NCBI GenBank assembly: GCA_905200545.1
Contig: CAJKKQ010000006.1
Span: 1-64,000 of the forward strand
Origin: an uncultured Oscillibacter sp.
Lineage (GTDB): Bacteria; Bacillota; Clostridia; Oscillospirales; Oscillospiraceae
DNA: 64,000 bases
Reading direction: 5' to 3'
The stretch's first letter is position 1. The number at the start of each line of letters is the position of its first letter. The notes under the pieces are model-generated. The model saw only the letters and a list, made by a program, of their open reading frames with translations. It ran no database searches and was not told the origin of the DNA. A program made the position numbers and the translations under genes. This document shows, piece by piece, positions 53,490-61,069 of the stretch.

Positions 53490-54479
53490 ATGAAAACAAT
53501 TCTGGTTGCAGGCGGCGCCGGCTACATCGGCAGCCACATGGTGGCGCTGCTGGTGGAAAAGGGCTATGACGTCATCGTGGTGGACAATCTGCGCACCGGC
53601 CACTGGCAGGCGGTAAAGGGCGCCAAGAAGTTCTACGTGGGCGACCTGCGGGACGCCGCCTTCCTGGACACCGTGTTCAGCGAGAACCAGATCGACGGCG
53701 TCATCAACTTCGCCGCCTTCTCCCTGGTGGGCGAGAGCGTCACCAATCCCCTGAAGTATTACGGCAACAACGTGGCCGGCTCCCAGTCCATGCTGACGGC
53801 CATGAAGGACCACGGTGTGGATAAGATCGTCTTCTCCTCCACCGCCGCCACCTACGGCGAGCCGGAGAAGCAGCCCATTGAGGAGTGTGACCGCACGGAT
53901 CCCACCAACCCCTACGGCGCCACCAAGCTGGCCATCGAGGGCATGCTCAAGTGGTGCGACCAGGCCTACGGCATCCACTATGTGGCTCTGCGGTACTTCA
54001 ACGCCGCTGGCTCCAACCCCGACGTGGGCATCGGCGAGGACCACAACCCCGAGTCTCACCTGATCCCCCTGGTGATGAAGACCGCCCTGGGCCAGCGCAG
54101 CCACATCGGCATCTTCGGCGACGACTATCCCACCGCCGACGGCACCTGCATCCGGGACTACATCCACGTCCGTGACCTGGCGGAGGCCCACCTGCTGGCC
54201 CTCAAGCACCTGGAGGAGACCGGCGAGAGCGGCATCTTCAACCTGGGCAGCGGTGACGGCTACTCCGTCAAGGAGATCATCGACACCGCCCGCCGCATCA
54301 CCGGCAAAGAGATCCCCGCCGTGGTGGAGCCCCGCCGGGCCGGCGATCCCTCCGTCCTCATCGCCTCCAACCACAAGGCCGCTGAGGTCCTGGGCTGGAA
54401 GCCCCAGCGGGGCCTGGAGGAGATCATCTCCGATGCCTGGACCTGGCACTCCACCCATCCCAATGGCTACGAGGGGTGA
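53490..54479 (+). CDS. galE: UDP-glucose 4-epimerase
   Basis: Interconverts UDP-galactose and UDP-glucose. A 329-residue short-chain dehydrogenase-fold enzyme with the NAD site GGAGYIGSHMV, Ser in VFSSTAATYG and the catalytic YxxxK in NPYGATKLAIEG. ALRYFNAAGSNPDVGIGED is the conserved substrate part. AAGGAGG precedes the ATG. The 83-base gap after galT contains small GC-rich palindromes. galM begins 5 bases after its stop. Confidence 0.95.
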   Translation: MKTILVAGGAGYIGSHMVALLVEKGYDVIVVDNLRTGHWQAVKGAKKFYVGDLRDAAFLDTVFSENQIDGVINFAAFSLVGESVTNPLKYYGNNVAGSQSMLTAMKDHGVDKIVFSSTAATYGEPEKQPIEECDRTDPTNPYGATKLAIEGMLKWCDQAYGIHYVALRYFNAAGSNPDVGIGEDHNPESHLIPLVMKTALGQRSHIGIFGDDYPTADGTCIRDYIHVRDLAEAHLLALKHLEETGESGIFNLGSGDGYSVKEIIDTARRITGKEIPAVVEPRRAGDPSVLIASNHKAAEVLGWKPQRGLEEIISDAWTWHSTHPNGYEG

Positions 54480-54484
54480 GAGAA

Positions 54485-55504
54485 ATGGTCAGCGTGCGTT
54501 CCTTTGAGGCTCTGCCCTGCGGCAGCGTCCACCTGGTGACCCTCACCGATGAGACTGGGTGCGCCGCGGAATTTTTGAGCCTGGGCGCCACCGTCCGGGC
54601 GGTGCGGGTGCCGGACCGGGAGGGCCGCCCCACCGACGTGGTGCTGGGCTATGAGACCGCCGGGGAGTACCTGGCGCGCAACGCCCATCTGGGCAACTGC
54701 ATCGGCCGGTACGCCAACCGCATCGGCGGCGCCCGGTTTGAATTGAACGGCAAAGAGTACCGCCTGACTCCCAACGAGGGGGAAAACCTCCTCCACGGCG
54801 GTGCGGAGGGCTTTGACCGCAGGCTCTGGGGCTTTACCACGGGAGAGGACTCCGTCACCTTCCGCCGCACCTCCCCCGACGGGGAGGAGGGCTTCCCGGG
54901 GAAGCTGGAGGTCAGCGTCACCTATACCCTTAAAGAGGGCTGCCTCACCATGGACTACCGGGCCACCACTGACGCCGACACCGTGGTGAGCCTCACCAAC
55001 CACAGCTATTTCAACCTGGCGGGTCAGAAGGGCGGCCCTGTGACGGATCACGTCCTGACGGTCCGGGCGGACCGGTACACCCCCTGCGGGGCGGGCAACA
55101 TCCCCACCGGGGAAATTTTGCCGGTGGCAGGCACGGCCCTGGATCTGCGGCAGCCTACGGTGCTGGGAGATATATTCTCCCGGCCGGAGCTGGAGGCCAC
55201 CCGGGGCCTGGATCACAACCTGGTGCTCTCCGGCGGCGAGGGCCCCGACGCCACCCTCTACTGTCCCCGCACCGGCATCGCCATGGAGGTGACCACCTCC
55301 ATGGAGGGCATGCAGGTGTACACCGCGGGCTTTTTGACGGAGCGGCCCGGCAAGGACGGCGCCGTCTACGGGCCCCACCACGCCGTGTGCCTGGAGACCC
55401 AGCGCTTCCCCGACGCCATGAATCACGCGGCCTTCCCCTCCCCCATCCTCCGGGCGGGGGCGGAGTACCACGAGACCACCCGCTACCGCTTCTTTGTGAA
55501 GTAA
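54485..55504 (+). CDS. galM: Aldose 1-epimerase (galactose mutarotase)
   Basis: Converts beta- to alpha-galactose for GalK. A 339-residue beta-sandwich enzyme with catalytic His in LTNHSYFNLAG and Glu in CLETQRFPDAMN. CIGRYANRIGGARFELNG and GFDRRLWG are further family motifs. The ATG at 54485 has GAGGGG upstream within the galE end. It completes galKTEM; a strong terminator follows. Confidence 0.95.
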   Translation: MVSVRSFEALPCGSVHLVTLTDETGCAAEFLSLGATVRAVRVPDREGRPTDVVLGYETAGEYLARNAHLGNCIGRYANRIGGARFELNGKEYRLTPNEGENLLHGGAEGFDRRLWGFTTGEDSVTFRRTSPDGEEGFPGKLEVSVTYTLKEGCLTMDYRATTDADTVVSLTNHSYFNLAGQKGGPVTDHVLTVRADRYTPCGAGNIPTGEILPVAGTALDLRQPTVLGDIFSRPELEATRGLDHNLVLSGGEGPDATLYCPRTGIAMEVTTSMEGMQVYTAGFLTERPGKDGAVYGPHHAVCLETQRFPDAMNHAAFPSPILRAGAEYHETTRYRFFVK

Positions 55505-55508
55505 ACAT

Positions 55509-55541
55509 AAATCCCCCGGGACAGCAGTCCCGGGGGATTTT
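55509..55541. terminator. Terminator of the gal operon
   Basis: A perfect 14-bp stem AAATCCCCCGGGAC / GTCCCGGGGGATTT with an AGCA loop. Confidence 0.9.
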
Positions 55542-55565
55542 GTTGGCTATTGGGGCGGAAAACCG

Positions 55566-56630
55566 TCAGGAGGCGGCGTCGGCTTGATCCGGCCACGTAT
55601 TGTCCGCGTACAGCTGCCAGCAGATGGCGTCCAGACGCTGGAGGGCAATGGGCGATTGGGCATAGTCTTTCACGCTCTCCAGCACCAGCCAGTCTGTGCC
55701 GTTGGCGGCGTTGTAGGCGGCAGCCAGCTCCGGCAGCTGAGCGTCAACTTCCTCCAGGGTGATGGTGCGGGTCTGGGTATTTCCGTCGGCGTCCTGATAG
55801 GTCCAGGAGACGGTGCCCAGGTTCCCCACCACCGCCAGCATCTGGGGCGCCAGATAGGACATCATGATGTCTGTCTGTCCCCCCACCATTTCCCGGCCGA
55901 ACTCCAACGTCCAGCCGTAGGGCTCCGCAGCGGTCTGCAGGGAAAACGTATAGTTTCCCAGAAGAGACTCCAAGTACAGGGCCTGGGCGATCCGGTTCAG
56001 GGCGGAGGGATCCCCCACATACGGCGTTTGGGCTTCATACAGCGTTTCAAATTTCTGCAAGGCCACGGTAATGAGTCCCTCCTGCCAGATGAGGCGGCCG
56101 CACAGGTACACTTCCTCCACCCCCTCCAACGGCACGCTGAACTTGGCGGAAGCAGTTCGATGGAGGGGGGACACCAGTCCCTCCCGGGCGGTGATGGTGA
56201 CGATGCCGTCCGCCGTCTCCGTATTCCAGTCCCAGTAGGCCTTGGCGGAGGCCGCGGAGGAGACCTCCACCTGCAGCGCCCCGTCGTCGGTCCACAGGCC
56301 CATGGACATAGCCTCAGCATCGGCGGGAGAGCCGATGACAAAGAGCTTGGCCGCCAGGGCGCCCAGGAGCACCAGCACCGTCAGCAGCACCGCCAGCGTC
56401 ACCCGCTTCCAGCCCCGGCGCTTCACCTTTTTCAGATAGTCCACCTCTTTGGCGGTCTCTTCCCGCTCCTGCTCCGGCTCCGGGGCGCGCATGGCGGCAA
56501 GCTTTGCGCTGCACCCTTTGCACCCGGCCAGGTGGCGCTCCACGGCGCCGTTGGTCTCCGGGGACGTGAGGCCCTCGGCGTAGGAGGGCAGCAGATCCTC
56601 CACCACGGCGCAGGTCAGATCATTTTTCAT
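55566..56630 (-). CDS. Zinc-finger anti-sigma factor with external domain
   Basis: 354 residues. The N-terminal zf-HC2 pattern is LTCAVVEDLLPSYAEGL..VERHLAGCKGCSAKLA, with His and Cys ligands. One helix (about 80-102, LAVLLTVLVLLGALAAKLFV) and an external domain of about 250 residues follow (VEEVYLCGRLIWQEGLITVA, LAPQMLAVVGNLGTVSWTYQ). The start at 56630 follows GGAGGTG and overlaps the sigma gene by 11 bases. It should bind and inhibit the adjacent ECF sigma factor. Confidence 0.85.
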   Translation of the reverse strand: MKNDLTCAVVEDLLPSYAEGLTSPETNGAVERHLAGCKGCSAKLAAMRAPEPEQEREETAKEVDYLKKVKRRGWKRVTLAVLLTVLVLLGALAAKLFVIGSPADAEAMSMGLWTDDGALQVEVSSAASAKAYWDWNTETADGIVTITAREGLVSPLHRTASAKFSVPLEGVEEVYLCGRLIWQEGLITVALQKFETLYEAQTPYVGDPSALNRIAQALYLESLLGNYTFSLQTAAEPYGWTLEFGREMVGGQTDIMMSYLAPQMLAVVGNLGTVSWTYQDADGNTQTRTITLEEVDAQLPELAAAYNAANGTDWLVLESVKDYAQSPIALQRLDAICWQLYADNTWPDQADAAS

Positions 56631-57138
56631 GGTATTCACCTCCGGTTTTCAGATGCTCCTTGCAGCGGTAGAAGGTCACCCGGGCCCAGGTCTCGGTTCG
56701 TCCCAGCACCTCCCCGATCTCCCGGAAGCTGAGAGAGCCGAAGACCCGCAGGTACACCACCTCCCGCCCCGGCTCCGGCAGGTCATGGACCCGGCGGAGA
56801 AGGTCCAGCTGTCCCGCCCGGCCCAGGGCCTCCGCCTCGGCGGAGGGCAGGGGCTCCAGGATGCCCTCCTCCTCCGGCAATGGCTCCTCCCGCTTCTGCC
56901 TGCGCAGGTGCTGGTAGAAAAGGTGCTTGGCGATCTGGCACAGCCAGGTGGAGACCTTGCAGCCCCCGTCAAAGCGATCCGACGACCGCACCGCCTGGTA
57001 GAAGGTCTCCTGGGTCAGCTCCTCCGCCAGAGCATCGTCATGGCACTGGGAGAGGAGAAACTTGTACACCGTCCGGGCATGGGCCCGGTAAATTTCCTCC
57101 ATGTCCTCCACGGCTTCTCCCCTCCTCTCTTTGTCCAT
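56620..57138 (-). CDS. ECF-type RNA polymerase sigma factor
   Basis: 172 residues with sigma region 2 (MEEIYRAHARTVYKFLLSQC, ALAEELTQETFYQAVRSSDR, STWLCQIAKHLFYQHLRRQK) and region 4 (EVVYLRVFGSLSFREIGEVL, GRTETWARVTFYRCKEHLKT). The ATG at 57138 has only a weak GGGGA site; an internal ATG at 57102 is possible. It overlaps its anti-sigma partner. Confidence 0.9.
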   Translation of the reverse strand: MDKERRGEAVEDMEEIYRAHARTVYKFLLSQCHDDALAEELTQETFYQAVRSSDRFDGGCKVSTWLCQIAKHLFYQHLRRQKREEPLPEEEGILEPLPSAEAEALGRAGQLDLLRRVHDLPEPGREVVYLRVFGSLSFREIGEVLGRTETWARVTFYRCKEHLKTGGEYHEK

Positions 57139-57198
57139 ACATCCCCGGCGGGGGCGGTTCGTTACACCCCGGGAAAAAATATTTTTCCCGGACAGCAG

Positions 57199-57227
57199 AA
57201 AAGGGACCCCGGCGGGGATCCCTTTTT
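57199..57227 (-). terminator. Terminator of the HAD phosphatase gene
   Basis: AAAAGGGA.CCC / GGG..TCCCTTTT imperfect stem with U residues on the minus strand, just after the HAD stop. Confidence 0.75.
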
Positions 57228-57242
57228 TGACGGCGCAGCGTC

Positions 57243-57902
57243 TTAGTCCAAAGAAGTGGTGTCGAACATCTCCTCAAAGGAGCGGATGTAGTAGTCTGCC
57301 AGAGAGCGGATCTCCTCCTGGTCGTCCTCGGCGGAGGCGTCGTACACCGCCGCTACCCGGAACCCCGCCGCCTTGGCGGTGCGGATGGCGTGGAGGGCGT
57401 CCTCAAAAATGACGGTGTCCCGCTTGTTGGACTGGAGCCGGGTCATGGCCCGCTCGTAGATCTCCGGGCTCTCGTCCTTGCCCTTGGAGACGTCGGCGGT
57501 GGTGACGATGCCGCGGAAATACCCGTCGATGCCGGCGCACCGCAGGGCGGCCTGGGCCAGGTGGCGGTCCGTGGCGGTGGCCACGTACATCCACACCCCC
57601 TCCATCTTCAGCAGGGAGAGAAATTTCTCCACCCCCGGCTTGGCCCGGACTTCATGGTGGTAGAAGTCGTCCACCTGTGCCTCGATCTCATCCATGATCT
57701 CGTCCACCGTCTCCGTCAGGTGGTATTCCTCCCGGCACAGCGCCGCCCCCTGCCGGGCGGAGAGCACCTTGAGCCGCTGGTCCAGATCCGCCGCGGGCTC
57801 GATGCCGTGGCGGCGCAGCAGGTCGCTGCCCAGGTGGTTCCAGGCGGGCATGGAGTCCAGCAGCGTGCCGTCCATATCAAAAATCGCGCTTTGCAGTCTC
57901 AT
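57243..57902 (-). CDS. HAD-superfamily phosphatase (beta-phosphoglucomutase/phosphoglycolate phosphatase-like)
   Basis: A 219-residue cytoplasmic enzyme. Motif I is FDMDGTLLDSMPAWNHLG, motif II is around VATATDRHLAQ, the Lys is in VSKGKDESPEIYERA and motif IV is TVIFEDALHAIRTAKAAGF. The cap domain is helical (subclass I). GAGGA precedes the ATG at 57902. The substrate is unknown; it stands alone, divergent from thpR. Confidence 0.88.
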   Translation of the reverse strand: MRLQSAIFDMDGTLLDSMPAWNHLGSDLLRRHGIEPAADLDQRLKVLSARQGAALCREEYHLTETVDEIMDEIEAQVDDFYHHEVRAKPGVEKFLSLLKMEGVWMYVATATDRHLAQAALRCAGIDGYFRGIVTTADVSKGKDESPEIYERAMTRLQSNKRDTVIFEDALHAIRTAKAAGFRVAAVYDASAEDDQEEIRSLADYYIRSFEEMFDTTSLD

Positions 57903-58015
57903 GGGAACATTCCTCGCTTTATAAAAAAAGAAAATACAGATATCGGTATGGATAAGATTGTAACACCGTGATAGGATGGAAAACAAGAAACAAAGTGTGA
58001 AAGGTGTGGAAAAAC

Positions 58016-58519
58016 ATGCGGCTGTTTGCGGCCATTGGGCTTTCCCCGGCGGCGGAGAACGCCTTGGTATATGCCCAGGACATCCTGCGCCGGGCGGGCC
58101 GGGGCAGCTTTCCCCGGCGGGAGATGCTGCACCTGACCCTGGCTTTTTTGGGCGAAGTGGAGGATATCGCCCCGGCGGAGGCGGCAGTAGCGGCCCTCCG
58201 GGGAACCGGGCCCTTTCCCCTGACGCTGGAGGGTGTGGGCCGCTTCGGGGACACCTGGTGGGCGGGCATCCGGGAAAACCCGGCCCTGGAGGCCCTGGCC
58301 CTGGGGCTCCAGGCGGATCTGCGGCGCCGGGGCTTTTTTCTGGAGACACGGCCCTGGCGGCCCCACATCACCCTGGTGCGCCGCTACCGACCCAAGGGGG
58401 AGCCTCCCGCGCTGACGCTGCCTCCGGTGACCATGGAGGTGCGCCAAGTGGCGCTGTTGGAGTCCCTCCGGCGGGAGGGCCGGGCGGTGTATGAGACCCG
58501 GTATGCAGTAAAGCTGTAA
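58016..58519 (+). CDS. thpR: RNA 2',3'-cyclic phosphodiesterase (ThpR/LigT family)
   Basis: 167 residues starting MRLFAAIGLSPAAENAL, with the two 2H-phosphoesterase motifs HLTLAFLG (about residue 37) and HITLVRR (about 117), each providing the catalytic His-x-Thr. The family opens 2',3'-cyclic phosphates at RNA ends. The ATG at 58016 is nearer the AAGGTG site than the in-frame GTG at 58004. Confidence 0.9.
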   Translation: MRLFAAIGLSPAAENALVYAQDILRRAGRGSFPRREMLHLTLAFLGEVEDIAPAEAAVAALRGTGPFPLTLEGVGRFGDTWWAGIRENPALEALALGLQADLRRRGFFLETRPWRPHITLVRRYRPKGEPPALTLPPVTMEVRQVALLESLRREGRAVYETRYAVKL

Positions 58520-58524
58520 GACAG

Positions 58525-58556
58525 AGGAGAGGGAGCATCGCTCCCTCTCCTTTCTT
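58525..58556. terminator. Terminator between thpR and the BlaI/M56 operon
   Basis: GGAGAGGGAGC / GCTCCCTCTCC with an ATC loop and TTTCTT on the plus strand. Confidence 0.82.
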
Positions 58557-58557
58557 G

Positions 58558-58731
58558 TTACTGCCAGCGGAACTGCCGGGCGGTATACTGGTCCGCGCAG
58601 CGGAAAAACAGCTCCCGGCTGCGGAATTCCAGCTGGGGACAACCCTCCAGGGGATGGAAGGACACCACCCGCCGCTGACGGTCCACCCAGATGCGGAAGA
58701 CCTGGGCGGTGCCGGGAGGCTCCGCCGTCAT
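58558..58731 (-). CDS. Small protein (57 residues) at the end of the BlaI/M56 operon
   Basis: Starts MTAEPPGTAQVFRIWVDRQR with AGGAGAGG upstream; the ATG overlaps the peptidase stop as ATGA, so it is very likely translated by coupling. The rest contains VVSFHPLEGCPQLEFRSREL and ends YTARQFRWQ. No membrane helix or signal peptide is seen. I do not recognise the family. Confidence 0.65.
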   Translation of the reverse strand: MTAEPPGTAQVFRIWVDRQRRVVSFHPLEGCPQLEFRSRELFFRCADQYTARQFRWQ

Positions 58732-60533
58732 GAGAGGTCCTCTCCTGCCGCCACAGCCGCCTTGGCCTCCTCGATGGTCATGCCGCCGGAGAAATGGCCG
58801 CCGCAGCTCATGCCAAATTCCCCGATGACGTTGTGCTCGCTGTCGTACAGGGGGATCATGAATTCGTGAGGGCACTCTGCCGCAGGCAGGTTGTGGGGGA
58901 TAAATTGTTCATCCTCGTAGCAGATATATCCCCGCTCCCCATTTGTCCCCCTGGCGGACACCAGATCCGGCTCATATCCCACATAGGCAGCCAGCACAGT
59001 GGAACCGTAGGATTCTCCCAGGCTGTTGGTGGGAAATACCCCGTCCACCAGGGCGTCCAGCAGGGATAGCTTGGATTCACGCAAAGCATCCCGGTTTCCC
59101 ACCATATACTCCTTTTGATACATGCCGTTTTTGTCCACATATCTTTTGTAGTACACATCGCCCACCCGGCAGTAGGACTCCCGGTCATCGTCCGGCAGCA
59201 GCGTGCCTCCCCGGCTGACGATCAGCGCCGTGTCTCCCCGGAGCGCTGTCTCCATGATGGCCTGGAGCTCCTGGGAGATGGCGGGTTCCTTCGGTTGGGA
59301 AGCCGGGGCGGATTCCTCCGTCTCAGAGACGGTCTCCTCCGTCTGGGCCGGGGCGGTTTCCGTCGCAACCTCCTGAGGGGAGGCGGGTTCCTCCGGCGGT
59401 AGGGGCTCCTCCTGAGGCTGCTCCGTTTTCTGGGAAGTGGTGGCGTCCGGGGTGTCCTGCCGCTCCGGCTGGGGGGCGGATTGGACGGAGGCGGGGCCTT
59501 CCGGCGGGGCGGTAACCAGAGGGGCGTTGACGGACAGGGCCGCCGCCGTACCGCAGGCCAGGACCGCCGCTGCGGCCAGCAGGGCCAGCAGGCGCCTGCG
59601 GCCTTTTATCGGCGCAGTGTGCAACATTTGATTCAGTCTCCTTTCCAGGGCCTCCCGGGAGGTGAGACAAAGGGCCCAGGGGCCCGCCTGACCCGGACTC
59701 CCGGCGGCCATTTGCAGTAAGATTCGTCCGTACCGGAGCCGCTCCCGGCGGTCCAGGAGCTGCGCCACGTCCTCATCGCAGCGCTCCTCCCCCACCTCCC
59801 GGACGGTCCGGTCCAGCATGTGAAAAAGCGGGTTGTACCAGTGGATGACCAGAGCCGCCATAGAGCAAAGGCGTACCCACAGATCTCTCCGGCGGACATG
59901 GTTCAGCTCGTGGAGCAGCAGGCATCTGAGGGCTTGGGGCTCCAGGGCCGTCTCCGGCAGCAGGATCACCGGCCGTACCAGACCCGTCACCAGCGGGGAG
60001 AATACCGCCGCCGAGGCCCGCAGCGTCACCGGCTGCCGCAATCCCAGCTGCTCCCGGCAGCGCCGGAGGGTCTCCAGCACGGTCTCCTCCGTCACCGGGC
60101 GGGCGGAGCGCACCAGACGCCCCAGAGCCCGCCGAGCCCGCAGTTTCCGGGCCAGCATCCAAAGGGCTCCCAGGCCCCACACCCCCGCCGCCAGGGCCAG
60201 CACCCAGTGGGGCAGCACCAGCGGGGCCGGAGATGCCGGAGCGGCGGTGATTGCCGGGGGCACCAGGGGCACCGTCCCGGCTGTGCCGCTTTGCAGGGGG
60301 AGTTGTACCGCTGCCGGCACCACGGCACTCTCCGCTCCCAGGGAATCCAGCAGCGCCTCTGCCCGGGAGAACAGCTGACCCAGCGGCGCCAGGGCAAATA
60401 CCAGGCTCAGCTTTACCATCCGGTACTCCCACCGGGCGCTGAGGCGTCCCCGGGCCGCTTTGCGCACCAGCAGGCAGGCTGCCGCTGCTACGCTGCCGGA
60501 TACAGCCAGGCCCGTGAGCAAGTCAATCAGCAT
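58728..60533 (-). CDS. M56-family (BlaR1/MecR1-like) membrane metallopeptidase
   Basis: A 601-residue membrane sensor-protease. Helices lie at about residues 4-22, 36-52, 106-125 and 305-322. Between them the zinc-protease site reads LLHELNHVRRRDLW with a downstream EERCDEDVAQ. After the last helix comes a Pro/Glu/Thr-rich linker (about 330-400) and an external domain without a penicillin-binding SxxK motif, so it is not a classical beta-lactam receptor. AGGAGG lies six bases before the ATG at 60533. It overlaps blaI by 11 bases and probably cleaves or triggers removal of the repressor on an unknown signal. Confidence 0.9.
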   Translation of the reverse strand: MLIDLLTGLAVSGSVAAAACLLVRKAARGRLSARWEYRMVKLSLVFALAPLGQLFSRAEALLDSLGAESAVVPAAVQLPLQSGTAGTVPLVPPAITAAPASPAPLVLPHWVLALAAGVWGLGALWMLARKLRARRALGRLVRSARPVTEETVLETLRRCREQLGLRQPVTLRASAAVFSPLVTGLVRPVILLPETALEPQALRCLLLHELNHVRRRDLWVRLCSMAALVIHWYNPLFHMLDRTVREVGEERCDEDVAQLLDRRERLRYGRILLQMAAGSPGQAGPWALCLTSREALERRLNQMLHTAPIKGRRRLLALLAAAAVLACGTAAALSVNAPLVTAPPEGPASVQSAPQPERQDTPDATTSQKTEQPQEEPLPPEEPASPQEVATETAPAQTEETVSETEESAPASQPKEPAISQELQAIMETALRGDTALIVSRGGTLLPDDDRESYCRVGDVYYKRYVDKNGMYQKEYMVGNRDALRESKLSLLDALVDGVFPTNSLGESYGSTVLAAYVGYEPDLVSARGTNGERGYICYEDEQFIPHNLPAAECPHEFMIPLYDSEHNVIGEFGMSCGGHFSGGMTIEEAKAAVAAGEDLS

Positions 60534-60906
60534 GTTCCGCCTCCTGTTCAAACCAGCGGCGCAGGGTGTCCAGTTCCTCCTTCTTCAGGCGCTCTCCTCC
60601 GTAAAAGGCGGCCAGAAAGTCCAAGAGGTCGCCGTGGTAGTGCTCGTCCACCAGACGCCGGGCCTCCAGCTTTTGATAGCCCTGCTCCGTGACGGCAGGG
60701 GTATAGAAATTGGACCGGCCCCGGCGCTCCACGGACAAGACGCCCTTTTCCACCAGACGGCTCAAAAATGTGGACACCGTCTGGATCTTCCAGCCCTTGT
60801 GGGCAAAGACCTCCAGCAGCCACGCGGCGGTCACGGGTTCCCCGGCGTCCCAGATCACCCGCATGATCTCCATTTCGGATTCCGACAGACTTTGAAATTG
60901 ACCCAT
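60523..60906 (-). CDS. blaI: BlaI/MecI-family repressor
   Basis: A 127-residue winged-helix repressor: FQSLSESEMEIMRVIWDAGE, PVTAAWLLEVFAHKGWKIQT, VSTFLSRLVEKGVLSVERRG, then dimerisation helices. GGAGG precedes the ATG at 60906. Two BlaI-type operators lie at its promoter, so it represses its own operon with the M56 peptidase gene. Confidence 0.93.
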   Translation of the reverse strand: MGQFQSLSESEMEIMRVIWDAGEPVTAAWLLEVFAHKGWKIQTVSTFLSRLVEKGVLSVERRGRSNFYTPAVTEQGYQKLEARRLVDEHYHGDLLDFLAAFYGGERLKKEELDTLRRWFEQEAEHAD

Positions 60907-60924
60907 GTTCAGACACCTCCAAAA

Positions 60925-60978
60925 ACTACACCGGTGTAGTATATCTTCTTTATACTACACGCTTGTAGTATATGTCAA
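60925..60978 (-). promoter_or_regulatory. BlaI operators and promoter
   Basis: Two inverted repeats match the TACTACA..TGTAGTA type. ACTACACCGGTGTAGT (60925-60940) is a perfect palindrome, and ATACTACA-CGCT-TGTAGTAT (60952-60971) has perfect 8-bp arms. On the minus strand the -35 TTGACA (60978-60973) and a TATAAA -10 flank the second operator. Confidence 0.9.
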
Positions 60979-61001
60979 GGGGGGTGGTGAGCCATTTTCA
61001 C

Positions 61002-61039
61002 AAAAAAATACCGTCCCGTGGGAAACGGGACGGTATTTT
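61002..61039 (-). terminator. Terminator of metG
   Basis: AAAATACCGTCCCGT / ACGGGACGGTATTTT with a five-base loop and a run of U on the minus strand. Confidence 0.9.
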
Positions 61040-61069
61040 CGATATCCGATTGTGTTTTCGCCGATATCA

